A stretch of 64,000 nt of DNA. Source: SZUA-37 sp964472525. Its GTDB lineage: Bacteria > Pseudomonadota > Gammaproteobacteria > UBA6429 > Thiohalophilaceae. Each line of letters starts with the position of its first letter. Positions within the stretch are counted from its first letter, which is position 1. Location of the stretch: assembly GCA_964472525.1 (NCBI GenBank), contig CAYYLL010000007.1, positions 43,064 through 107,063 on the forward strand, given 5' to 3'. The notes under the pieces are model-generated. The model had not been told where the DNA came from, searched no databases, and worked only from the letters and a program-made list of their open reading frames with translations. Below, piece after piece: positions 53,983 to 62,955 of this stretch. Position numbers and translations under genes: made by a program.

Positions 53983-54885
53983 TTATGCCACTTTTCTATT
54001 TGGATAAAAAATACCTACCGTATCATTATAAACTGTCTTAGACATACGGATAATATCCTGCAAGTGTTCAGAGGTACTATTAAAAATAGTCCAAACTTTT
54101 TCATCCAGAATTAAATTTGTGTTATGCGGAAATAATGGTTCAATCTGATTAGCAACCACGTTGGCAAGATGCAAAACGTTCGATTCTATTGTAAATTTTT
54201 GAGCTTGAGCGGGAATATGGTGATAACGCACTGGCTCAGCTAACGAATCAGGTAATCCCCATTCTTTTAACAGCGTAGCCCCTAACTCGGTATGGTCGTA
54301 GCCAAAAGTCATTTTTTCAACCTGATTCACATCAAGTTGGCTATTAAACCTTAATAACTGAAGTACCTCATGTGATAAGTCTGGTTCTGCTAAATACATC
54401 ACCAATCGGCCAATATCGTGTAATAATCCGGCAACAAAAACTCGCTCGGGCTGCTGAAAACCTAATTCAGTCACAATGGTTCTGGCAGCCGTTGCGCAGG
54501 CAATATTATGGCACCAGAATTTTTCCGGGCTTACCAGATCCTTTGGAATGCAACTAAATTTTTGAATAACCAGCGTTGCCATAACTAAATCACGCAACTG
54601 TGCTGTGCCAATAACAGTAATCGCCATGGTGATGGTGTCGATCTGTTGCGGGAAATTATAAAACGGGCTATTAACAATTTGTAATAATCGCGCGGTTAAA
54701 GCCATATCGGTGGCAACCACGTCGGCTATATCTTGTGCTGTTGAATGAGGATCGTCAATTAATGTGTTTAATTTTAAGGCGGCATCGGGTAACGAAACTA
54801 AATCAATGTTCTGCTGCACAAGCTCCTGTACGGTTAAATTAGGCATCCACTCTGCTCTCTCGACTTCAATTAGATTTAACGTCAC
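53983..54885 (-). CDS. HDOD-domain signalling protein
   Basis: This 300-residue protein is mainly an HDOD domain: VSLPDAALKLNTLIDDPHSTAQDIADVV, ARLLQIVNSPFYNF and GLLHDIGRLV, with FGYDHTELGATLLKEWGLP. HDOD proteins are degenerate HD phosphohydrolase relatives used in signal networks. The start may be the ATG 13 codons in (MPNLTV). It lies 117 bases upstream of the CZB gene, in the same direction, suggesting joint signalling. Confidence 0.87.
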   Translation of the reverse strand: MTLNLIEVERAEWMPNLTVQELVQQNIDLVSLPDAALKLNTLIDDPHSTAQDIADVVATDMALTARLLQIVNSPFYNFPQQIDTITMAITVIGTAQLRDLVMATLVIQKFSCIPKDLVSPEKFWCHNIACATAARTIVTELGFQQPERVFVAGLLHDIGRLVMYLAEPDLSHEVLQLLRFNSQLDVNQVEKMTFGYDHTELGATLLKEWGLPDSLAEPVRYHHIPAQAQKFTIESNVLHLANVVANQIEPLFPHNTNLILDEKVWTIFNSTSEHLQDIIRMSKTVYNDTVGIFYPNRKVA

Positions 54886-55031
54886 CGTTTGTTTAAAAAC
54901 AATATCGGTTAAAGATATTACTGCTATTTTTGAAGTCTAGAATTTAATAGCCATTTTTTCTGTGAAATATTTACATTTTTGGCCTGAACTTGTTTAAATG
55001 TTAACCAGTTCAAATTTATTTTACAGCTACT

Positions 55032-55775
55032 TTAAAATTGACATATAGGGCAAGCGGGATCCTGTTTTAACGCTATACTGCGCCATTCCATTGTATAGGC
55101 ATCTAAAAGTAGCAAGCGTGACTGGAGTGTTTTACCTGCCCCAGTGAGTAATTTAAGGACTTCCGTGGCCTGAATTGAACCAATAATGCCCACCACCGGG
55201 GCTAATATTCCATTTTCACTACAGGTTTGTTGCAGTTCTTCATCGGTATCGGGGTACAGGCATTGGTAGCAAGGACTATTCGGCTCATTGCTAAACACAC
55301 TCACCTGTCCTTCAAAACGAATCGCCGCCCCCGAAACCAGTGGCGTTTCTGACCTGACGCAAGCGGCATTAATCGCAAAGCGCGCTGCAAAATTATCTGT
55401 GCCATCGACAACGCAATCAGCTTCTAATACCTTATCGTCTAGTGCCTGTGATGATAATTTTTCCTCTAGCGTACTGACTTTAATGTCTGAATTAATACCC
55501 TGCAAAGCCTGTTTAGCCGACGCCACCTTACTCTGGCCAATACTGCTTTCACGGTGAATAATTTGCCGCTGTAAATTCGACGTATCCACTTTGTCAAAAT
55601 CGGCAAGTATTAAATGCCCCACTCCAGCAGCAGCTAAATACATTGCCACTGGCGAGCCTAAACCCCCTAAGCCCATCACTAACACGGTTGAATCCAATAG
55701 TTTTTGCTGACCGGCCACATCAATCTGGGGCAGCATAATTTGTCGGCTATAGCGAAGTAATTGGTCGTCATTCAT
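55032..55775 (-). CDS. moeB: Molybdopterin-synthase adenylyltransferase MoeB (HesA/ThiF type)
   Basis: This 247-residue E1-like protein has the ATP-binding loop VMGLGGLGSPVAMYLAAAGVG near residues 33-53, and RQI then DGTDNFAARFAIN near 125. Zinc cysteine pairs CYQC near 177 and CPIC near the C-terminus are present. It adenylates the MoaD C-terminus for molybdopterin synthesis; ThiF for thiazole is an alternative. Its location near prmC matches the MoeB of Pseudomonas. Confidence 0.9.
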   Translation of the reverse strand: MNDDQLLRYSRQIMLPQIDVAGQQKLLDSTVLVMGLGGLGSPVAMYLAAAGVGHLILADFDKVDTSNLQRQIIHRESSIGQSKVASAKQALQGINSDIKVSTLEEKLSSQALDDKVLEADCVVDGTDNFAARFAINAACVRSETPLVSGAAIRFEGQVSVFSNEPNSPCYQCLYPDTDEELQQTCSENGILAPVVGIIGSIQATEVLKLLTGAGKTLQSRLLLLDAYTMEWRSIALKQDPACPICQF

Positions 55776-55857
55776 AAACGATGAGTATAAAGAAAAACAG
55801 GATAAGAAACGACTATTGCTGTTTCCCCTGCAAGCACCAGGCTTCTAAAACAGAGTG

Positions 55858-56259
55858 TTACAGATAATGCCGCCAGTGAACAGGTCGCAAATCACGGCAA
55901 CCGTGTAAGCGCCGTTGATAGCCCTGAATAAAAATATCCCGTGTCATTTTGGAATCATTAATCCCTAAATTCTCACGCAAGGTATTTTCAGTATAAGCGT
56001 ATAGAGCATTTTTGAGTTTACTTAACAAGCTGTGATCAAGATAAAAACCAACCGATTCAAGTGCCTGTAAAATAATATCCATGGTTAAAATACGCACATC
56101 GTAGGTAATAAATAATTGCGTAGCAGACAGGTATTTTAAGTCGAGTACACCGTCAACATCTGCCAGTAAAAAGATGGCGGATTTCGCCTGATCCTGCTCT
56201 TTGTCTAAACGACTAAAGAGAATATCACGTTGTTTAGTTAATGACTCCACCGGCTCCAC
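55858..56259 (-). CDS. Hypothetical protein, HMA-like fold possible
   Basis: This 133-residue protein is not one I recognise. A segment near residues 38-75 (YLSATQLFITYDVRILTMD, LQALESVGFYL) recalls the beta-alpha pattern of heavy-metal-associated domains, but without the CxxC metal site. It lies between moeB and prmC on the same strand, 82 bases from moeB and 149 from prmC. It has no signal peptide. Confidence 0.5.
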   Translation of the reverse strand: MEPVESLTKQRDILFSRLDKEQDQAKSAIFLLADVDGVLDLKYLSATQLFITYDVRILTMDIILQALESVGFYLDHSLLSKLKNALYAYTENTLRENLGINDSKMTRDIFIQGYQRRLHGCRDLRPVHWRHYL

Positions 56260-56408
56260 CTCTTGTCTCCACTATCTGTTTATCTTTGAGTGTTTCCTTC
56301 GAAATAGCTCTGATTTCAGGGTAGCGCGTCAAGATATGAATTTCTAGCCCTTACAACGTGATTCAGTACCTTCTTTTGTTATTTAGTATTTTAGAATATA
56401 GGAATTTA

Positions 56409-57251
56409 CTATTTCTTTGCTCGAGTCACACGATCATTTTTTGCCAGATCCTGACAAGTTTGTATTTCAACAAAGCCCTTTTCGGCCAGTAGTGCGCGCA
56501 CTGCCTTCGCCTGCTGATAACCATGTTCAAACAGCAACCACCCTCCCTCTCGCAACCAAGATTGAGCGTGTTGCGTAATATGCCGAATCGCGGTTAAGCC
56601 ATCACACCCTGAAGTCAGTGCATTATTCGGTTCAAATCGCACATCGCCCTGTGTTAAATGCACGTCATCCTGTTCAATATAAGGAGGATTGGAGACGATC
56701 AGATCGAACTTTTGTACTGGGATAGCTTTAAACCAGTCGCTTTGTCGTAGCTCGATGGGCTGTTGATGCGTTTTGCAATTAAGCTGCGCAATCTTAAGAG
56801 CCGCTACAGAAATATCGGTCGCCATAACACGCGTGGGTTGCTGTCTCTTCGATATTTCAACCGACACGGCAATGGCTATCGTGCCACTACCAGTTCCTAA
56901 CTCAAGAATGTTATTCAGCGACTGCTGTTTTGCAATCTCGACGATCTGCTCAACCAGTAATTCAGTTTCGGGGCGAGGGATTAATGTTGCAGGTGACACT
57001 TTTAAATCCAGTGACCAGAATTGCTTCGTTTCTAATATATAAGCAATGGGTTCACCCTGCTCACGTCGCCGCACCAAATCGAGAAAATTCTGCAACGCTG
57101 TTGCTGATAATTTTTTTTCTGGCCAAGTGCGTAAATAAACGGATGGTTTTTGTAACGCAAAACTTAATAAACACTCCGCATCCAGCCGTGCTGAATCTGA
57201 AACAACACTAAAACGTTGCTGTGCTGTTTTAAGTGCATCCTGAATAGTCAT
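56409..57251 (-). CDS. prmC: Release factor glutamine methyltransferase PrmC
   Basis: This 280-residue SAM-dependent enzyme methylates the GGQ glutamine of release factors. The SAM loop is ILELGTGSGTIAIAVS near residue 115, and the catalytic NPPY is in LIVSNPPYIEQDD near 185. The N-terminal helical domain is present. Distance from prfA is unusual (see findings). hslO is 17 bases upstream. Confidence 0.93.
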   Translation of the reverse strand: MTIQDALKTAQQRFSVVSDSARLDAECLLSFALQKPSVYLRTWPEKKLSATALQNFLDLVRRREQGEPIAYILETKQFWSLDLKVSPATLIPRPETELLVEQIVEIAKQQSLNNILELGTGSGTIAIAVSVEISKRQQPTRVMATDISVAALKIAQLNCKTHQQPIELRQSDWFKAIPVQKFDLIVSNPPYIEQDDVHLTQGDVRFEPNNALTSGCDGLTAIRHITQHAQSWLREGGWLLFEHGYQQAKAVRALLAEKGFVEIQTCQDLAKNDRVTRAKK

Positions 57252-57268
57252 TGCAAGAATGTGATCAA

Positions 57269-58174
57269 TTAATGCTGCGTTGCTGATTGGTTAGACAAAA
57301 TAGAATCAATGAATAATTGTTTCGCATCCACTGCATCAAAGTCATATTGATGATTGCAAAATTCACAGTGAATACTAATCAAATCCTCATCTTCAATAAT
57401 AGAATCGACTTCACTCTGCCCCAAACTACGGAGCATATTTGCAACCCTATCTTTTGAGCAGGAACAACGAAAAAAGACCGGCTCCGATTCAAACACTCGA
57501 ACATCTTCTTCATGGTATAAACGATGGATCACTTCATGTACATTAAGGCCAAGCAGCTCATCATCACTGATGGTTGCAGATAATTGTTCGACCCGATTCC
57601 AACCATCTTCATCTGTTTGCAGCTGCTGAAGATTTTCTCCGTCAACCGATTCATGTGGCAATTTCTGAATCAACAAACCGGCAGCTGTTTTATCATTCGC
57701 ACTCAGCCATAACCGTGTTGAAAGTTGCTCGGATGTTTCAAGGTAATGCTCAATAGCATCAGCAACGGTTTCACCCACTAGCTCAACAATACTTTGATAA
57801 CGCTCGGTTTTATTTTCTGTTTCTAGCGTAATCGCGAGTTGTCCATCACCTACCAGATTTTTTAAACTGTCTGCTTTTATATCATCACTGTAATGTGCCA
57901 AACCCCGAATTGCTTCTTCACTGGTACATTCAGCAACTACCAGTGGCAATGCACCTTTGCCCTGAATTTGTAAAATAATACGCCCCTTAAATTTTAAAGT
58001 GGCTGCAAGCAACACACCCGCCACTAACATTTGCGCCAGTACATCGCGCACAACGGGTGGATAATGGTGATTTTCGATAATCGCCTGCCAGCTTTTATGC
58101 AACTGGGTGAGTTCACCGCGTATCGCAATATTTTCGAATAAGAAACGTTGTAAGATATCTTTAGAGAATTCCAT
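57269..58174 (-). CDS. hslO: Hsp33 redox-regulated chaperone
   Basis: This protein is 301 residues from the ATG at 58174, chosen over an upstream TTG at 58216. It has the substrate-binding core (RDVLAQMLVAGVLLAATLKFKGR) and the C-terminal zinc switch with CSC and CEFC pairs (FRCSCSKDRV, HCEFCNHQY). Oxidation releases zinc and activates the chaperone during oxidative stress. It is upstream of prmC on the same strand. Confidence 0.93.
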   Translation of the reverse strand: MEFSKDILQRFLFENIAIRGELTQLHKSWQAIIENHHYPPVVRDVLAQMLVAGVLLAATLKFKGRIILQIQGKGALPLVVAECTSEEAIRGLAHYSDDIKADSLKNLVGDGQLAITLETENKTERYQSIVELVGETVADAIEHYLETSEQLSTRLWLSANDKTAAGLLIQKLPHESVDGENLQQLQTDEDGWNRVEQLSATISDDELLGLNVHEVIHRLYHEEDVRVFESEPVFFRCSCSKDRVANMLRSLGQSEVDSIIEDEDLISIHCEFCNHQYDFDAVDAKQLFIDSILSNQSATQH

Positions 58175-58333
58175 ATGAATAAACTTTATAAACCTGAGTA
58201 AACTGGAGATAAGCAAGCTAGTTTAACGAATTCCCTAACAATATGAAATTAGTCAGGCCTGTTTAACTTGATATATTTGTCAATTCATCTAACCTTAATC
58301 AGCCCATTCCCCATTATGGTTGAGTACTTCCAA

Positions 58334-59416
58334 ATGAATCATGTAGTTAGATTTAGTTTTTTAATATTGGCCATTCTATTTTTAACCTTAACCGCCTGCG
58401 GTGGCAACAGTGGCGGAGGCGGAAATACAGCGGCTCCCAAAATTCAGACCATTAATGACACAAAACTCGTTCCGGCTTGTTTTAATTCAAACGGCAACAA
58501 CCCGTTACTAACAACTGGCTCTTATTTTCCCAATTCTAACTGGAATGATCCAAGCATTTTAAAAATAGCTAACACCTATATTATGTATGCTTCGGCTGAT
58601 ATCAATTTTAGTCAGGACATTAAAATCTATCGTTTAACATCATCCGATGGTGAAAACTGGTCACTCAACCCAAGTAGTGCTGTCTTTACAAAATCAGCAG
58701 GCGTAACAGATTGGGATAGAAAAAGTGTTGAAACACCCTCGGTGGTATTCTTTAATAATAAATATCATCTATTCTATACAGCATATCCAACCTCACTCAA
58801 CATAGTGACAGACTACAAAATAGGCCACGCAACATCCAATGACGGCATTAGCTGGACGCGTGATGCGACTTACCTATTAGCTCCCACGGATCCTACAGGG
58901 GCTGTAAATTTAGATTTTAATCAATTCGTTGTTGCTGAACCCGGCGCGGTCGTTTTTAATAACAAGATTTATGTTTACTTTACTGCTATTGGTGCTGATG
59001 TTGGCGTAGGTACAACATTACAAACGATTGGTGTCATCACTAGCAGCGATGGTTCAACTTGGAGTAGCCCGGTGCAAGTATTAAAGCCAGACCAAACGTT
59101 ATATCCGCGCACTAGTTATAAAGGTTATTCCACACCCGATGCCATCGTCATTAATAATAAAGTACATTTATTTTTTGATGTGGCTGAAGATCCATTTAAA
59201 CAGGTTAAAATTCACCATGCTGTTTCAATAGATGGCATAACAAACTTCACGCAAGATAATCAGGCTATCTTTGATCGCAGCATGTTCGCATTCACAAAAG
59301 ATGAAATTCAAAGCCCAAGCCCGTTATTGGACGGTACAAACCTAAAACTTTATTTTTCAGGACATACTGGGTTAGATTTAAGCATCGGCTTAAGTAACTG
59401 TGACCTTTCTAATTAG
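58334..59416 (+). CDS. Lipoprotein with glycoside-hydrolase-43-like propeller
   Basis: This protein is 360 residues from the ATG at 58334; longer starts add sequence before the signal. The lipobox is LTAC near residue 22. A five-bladed propeller pattern follows, with WNDPSILKIANTYIMYAS, VETPSVVFFNNKYHLFYTAY, and SSDGSTWSSP-type blades. The DPS then E positions suit GH43/GH117-like carbohydrate proteins, but catalytic residues are not all identifiable. It could be a sugar-binding or cleaving outer-membrane lipoprotein. It converges with gatB. Confidence 0.75.
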   Translation: MNHVVRFSFLILAILFLTLTACGGNSGGGGNTAAPKIQTINDTKLVPACFNSNGNNPLLTTGSYFPNSNWNDPSILKIANTYIMYASADINFSQDIKIYRLTSSDGENWSLNPSSAVFTKSAGVTDWDRKSVETPSVVFFNNKYHLFYTAYPTSLNIVTDYKIGHATSNDGISWTRDATYLLAPTDPTGAVNLDFNQFVVAEPGAVVFNNKIYVYFTAIGADVGVGTTLQTIGVITSSDGSTWSSPVQVLKPDQTLYPRTSYKGYSTPDAIVINNKVHLFFDVAEDPFKQVKIHHAVSIDGITNFTQDNQAIFDRSMFAFTKDEIQSPSPLLDGTNLKLYFSGHTGLDLSIGLSNCDLSN

Positions 59417-59434
59417 TTTTCTGTATCAAACACA

Positions 59435-60868
59435 TTATTCAGAAAGTTTTTTCTTTAATAACTGATTAATCTGCCCCGGATTTGCTTTACCTTGAGTTTC
59501 TTTCATAATTTGCCCTACAAAGAAACCCATTAATTTTTCTTTACCGGCTTTAAATTGTTCAACTTGATTCGGGTTGTCTGCAATTACCTTATCCACCATG
59601 GCTTCCAATGCACCCGTATCAGAAATTTGTTTTAAACCTTTGCTTTCGATAATGCTATCGGCATCACCACCATCGCTCCACATAGCATCAAACACTTCCT
59701 TGGCAATTTTACCCGAAATGGTATTGTCTTTAATGCGGGCTAATAAACCTGCGAACTGGCTAGCATTAACTGGTGAAGCTTGAATACTTAAATTTTCTTT
59801 ATTTAAACGCCCGGTTAATTCACCCATTACCCAGTTAGATGCTAGCTTGCTATCATTCGTTTGTTTTGTTACCGTTTCAAAATAATTCGCTAATTCAAGA
59901 CTCGCCGTTAAATTACCAGCATCTTCTGTATTGAGTTTATATTCATTTATAAAGCGGGCTTTTTTTGCATCGGGTAACTCTGGTAAGGTCGCTCGAATTG
60001 CTTCAATTTCTTCTTCAGTCACAACAATCGGCAATAAATCCGGGTCGGGGAAATAACGATAATCCATCGCATCTTCTTTAGAACGCATCGAACGGGTTTC
60101 GTTTTTATTTGAGTCATACAAACGGGTTTCTTGTACAACCTTACCGCCATTTTCAAGAATATCGATTTGACGTTCTATTTCAACATTAATGGCGCGTTCG
60201 ACAAAACGAAATGAGTTAATATTTTTTAACTCGGCGCGCGTGCCAAATTCTTCCTGGCCTTTGGGTCGCATTGAAACGTTCGCATCACAACGGAAAGAAC
60301 CTTCCTGCATATTGCCGTCGCAAATACCAATGTAAGTAACGATAGAATGGATCTTGCGCATATAGGCAACCGCTTCTTCGGTTGAACGCATATCCGGTTC
60401 AGAAACAATTTCGATTAAGGGCGTACCAGCGCGGTTTAAATCGATGCCAGTCGCACCGCTAAAATCTTCATGCAAACTTTTACCCGCATCTTCTTCTAAA
60501 TGCGCTCGGGTTACACCGATTGTTTTAGTCGAGCCATCTTTTAGCTCAATATCCACCGAACCTAATCCCACAATGGGTAAGGCAAGCTGAGTAGTTTGAT
60601 AGCCTTTGGGTAAATCAGGATAAAAGTAGTTTTTACGATCAAACACCGAACGTTTACCTATTTCAGCATCAATCGCTGTACCAAATTTTATCGCCATGTT
60701 TAAGGCTTGCTTATTCATAACAGGTAATACACCCGGCAAACCCAAATCAACTTCATTCGCCTGCGTATTCGGTTCTGCACCAAACGCGGTTGATGAACCT
60801 GAAAAGATTTTACTTTTCGTCGCCAGTTGCGCGTGAATTTCCAGACCAATAACTACTTCCCATTGCAT
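59435..60868 (-). CDS. gatB: Aspartyl/glutamyl-tRNA amidotransferase subunit B
   Basis: This 477-residue subunit binds the misacylated tRNA and activates its carboxyl group. The N-terminal WEVVIGLEIHAQLATKSKIF, the region RKNYFYPDLPKGYQ, and NINSFRFVERAI are all present. The C-terminal YqeY-like tail ends INQLLKKKL. With gatA and gatC it makes Gln-tRNA or Asn-tRNA by transamidation. It is the last gene of the gatCAB unit, 78 bases after gatA. Confidence 0.96.
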   Translation of the reverse strand: MQWEVVIGLEIHAQLATKSKIFSGSSTAFGAEPNTQANEVDLGLPGVLPVMNKQALNMAIKFGTAIDAEIGKRSVFDRKNYFYPDLPKGYQTTQLALPIVGLGSVDIELKDGSTKTIGVTRAHLEEDAGKSLHEDFSGATGIDLNRAGTPLIEIVSEPDMRSTEEAVAYMRKIHSIVTYIGICDGNMQEGSFRCDANVSMRPKGQEEFGTRAELKNINSFRFVERAINVEIERQIDILENGGKVVQETRLYDSNKNETRSMRSKEDAMDYRYFPDPDLLPIVVTEEEIEAIRATLPELPDAKKARFINEYKLNTEDAGNLTASLELANYFETVTKQTNDSKLASNWVMGELTGRLNKENLSIQASPVNASQFAGLLARIKDNTISGKIAKEVFDAMWSDGGDADSIIESKGLKQISDTGALEAMVDKVIADNPNQVEQFKAGKEKLMGFFVGQIMKETQGKANPGQINQLLKKKLSE

Positions 60869-60946
60869 ATTTTAATTACCTAAATTTAATCTTATAACTA
60901 AAGAACATTAACCACTCTTTGCGCCTTGGTGGTTTAAATATTTATT

Positions 60947-62401
60947 CTATTTAAACGCATCGGGTATCTGCTGATGCCAATCCGTAACTTGCTGGTACTG
61001 ATGCGCTACATTGAGCAATTTAGCTTCTGCAAAATAAGGCGCAATAATTTGTAAGCCAACCGGCAGCTCATTCACAAAGCCACACGGAACCGACATGCCC
61101 GGCAAACCGGCAAGGTTTACCGCAATCGTATAAATGTCTGAGTAATACATGGAAATCGGATCATCATTTTTCTCACCCACTTTAAATGCCGGTGTCGGAG
61201 TGGTTGGACTCATGATCACGTCTACCTGCTTAAAGGCTTCGGTAAAATCATTGGCGATTAAACGACGAATTTTTTGTGCTTTTAAATAATAGGCATCGTA
61301 ATAGCCTGACGATAAGGCATACGCCCCCACTAAAATACGACGTTTCACTTCCGCACCAAAGCCTTCACCACGACTACGTTTGTACAAATCCTCTAGATTT
61401 TTAGGGTCTTCACAACGATGACCAAAACGTACCCCGTCAAAGCGTGATAAATTAGACGAACATTCCGCCGGTGCCACAATATAGTAAGCCGGTACGGATA
61501 AATGCGTATTCGGCAAACTAATTTCAACAAATTCAGTACCGAGCTTTTTGTATTCACTAATCGCCTCGTCAATGCGTTGCCCTACCTCGGCATCCAGTCC
61601 ATCGGCAAAATATTCTTTGGGTAAACCAACCTTTAAACCTTTGAGATCCTGATTTAAACTGGCAGCATAATTCGGCACTGGTTCATCCATACTGGTTGAA
61701 TCCCGCTTATCCAGACCCGCCATCACGCCAAGCATCAATGCCGCATCTTCGGCCGTTTGAGTAAAGGTGCCCGCCTGATCCAGACTGGAAGCAAACGCGA
61801 TCATCCCGTAACGCGATACCCGCCCATAAGACGGTTTGAGTCCGGTTAAGTTACACAGTGCTGCTGGCTGGCGAATGGAACCACCGGTATCGGTGCCGGT
61901 TGAAGCCGGCGCTAATCTTGCTGCAACCGAAGCGGCCGAACCGCCAGAGGAGCCACCCGGCACATAATCCACATTCCATGGGTTTTTAACCGGCCCGTAA
62001 AAACTGGTTTCATTGGAGGAACCCATCGCAAATTCATCCATATTGGTTTTACCCAACATCACGCTGCCAGCCTGATTAAACGAATCGATCACACTGGCAT
62101 TATAAGGCGCAATAAAGTTATCCAGCATTTTTGAACCGCAGCTTGTTTTAACGCCGTCGGTACAAAAAATATCTTTTTGCGCAAAGGGAATACCTGTTAA
62201 AACATGGCTGTCACTGGCCGCAATGCGTTTATCGGCTTGGTTGGCCTGTACCAACGCTTGTTCTTCAACCACGGTAACGTAGCTGTTTAAGCGATCATCA
62301 AACGCTTTTATTCTATTTATATAGTGCTGGGTTAATTCAACACTGGAAAATTCGGCTGCTCTCAAGCCTGCCGCCAGTTGTGCAATTGTTTTTGTGTGCA
62401 T
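60947..62401 (-). CDS. gatA: Aspartyl/glutamyl-tRNA amidotransferase subunit A
   Basis: This 484-residue amidase releases ammonia from glutamine for GatB. The Ser-cisSer-Lys triad is visible: the lysine in PFAQKDIFC near residue 76 and the serines in GGSSGGSAASVAARLAP and TGTDTGGSIRQPAAL. A normal length and position between gatC and gatB support the call. Confidence 0.96.
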   Translation of the reverse strand: MHTKTIAQLAAGLRAAEFSSVELTQHYINRIKAFDDRLNSYVTVVEEQALVQANQADKRIAASDSHVLTGIPFAQKDIFCTDGVKTSCGSKMLDNFIAPYNASVIDSFNQAGSVMLGKTNMDEFAMGSSNETSFYGPVKNPWNVDYVPGGSSGGSAASVAARLAPASTGTDTGGSIRQPAALCNLTGLKPSYGRVSRYGMIAFASSLDQAGTFTQTAEDAALMLGVMAGLDKRDSTSMDEPVPNYAASLNQDLKGLKVGLPKEYFADGLDAEVGQRIDEAISEYKKLGTEFVEISLPNTHLSVPAYYIVAPAECSSNLSRFDGVRFGHRCEDPKNLEDLYKRSRGEGFGAEVKRRILVGAYALSSGYYDAYYLKAQKIRRLIANDFTEAFKQVDVIMSPTTPTPAFKVGEKNDDPISMYYSDIYTIAVNLAGLPGMSVPCGFVNELPVGLQIIAPYFAEAKLLNVAHQYQQVTDWHQQIPDAFK

Positions 62402-62430
62402 ATTCTCTTACTTCGATTTATTCAATGAGC

Positions 62431-62712
62431 TTATTCTATTACTTGGGGAACAAGGTACAAACCCTCTTCTACCTGAGGAGCAATCGCCTGAAAATGCTCA
62501 CGCTGGTTGGTTGCGGTGACTTTATCTTCGCGTAAACGCTGAACGGCATCCGTTGGGTGAGCCATAGGAATGACATCATCCGTATCAACGCTATTCATTT
62601 GCTCAACCAGTGCCAGAATATTTGTTAGATTCGTAACATACTCAGGAATGTCCTTTTCGTTAATATCTAAACGCGCTAAATGCGCAATTTGTTCGACGGT
62701 TTTATTATCCAA
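62431..62712 (-). CDS. gatC: Aspartyl/glutamyl-tRNA amidotransferase subunit C
   Basis: This 93-residue belt protein stabilises GatA on GatB. Recognisable parts are VEQIAHLARLDI near the start and the MAHPTDAVQRLREDKV stretch near residue 66. It is the first gene of the gatCAB unit and divergent from mreB across 243 bases. Confidence 0.93.
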   Translation of the reverse strand: MDNKTVEQIAHLARLDINEKDIPEYVTNLTNILALVEQMNSVDTDDVIPMAHPTDAVQRLREDKVTATNQREHFQAIAPQVEEGLYLVPQVIE

Positions 62713-62955
62713 AACAACTTTCTCCAGAACTTAAAATCAATCCGATGCAACGGCCAAAAACACCACGATTTACACTTTATGCTATTCGTATTATGCTGCA
62801 TCTAAATAACGCAATTATAAGCTTATTTCACGCGATTTGTGATAGATTAGGCAAAAGCGGTAACTTAACATAGTTATGAGCTTGCCCAAAGCCCCGTTGA
62901 TTGATTAAAGTACGGGCGTTATTCATTGATAACTTAAATTATAAAAGAAGCTCCT

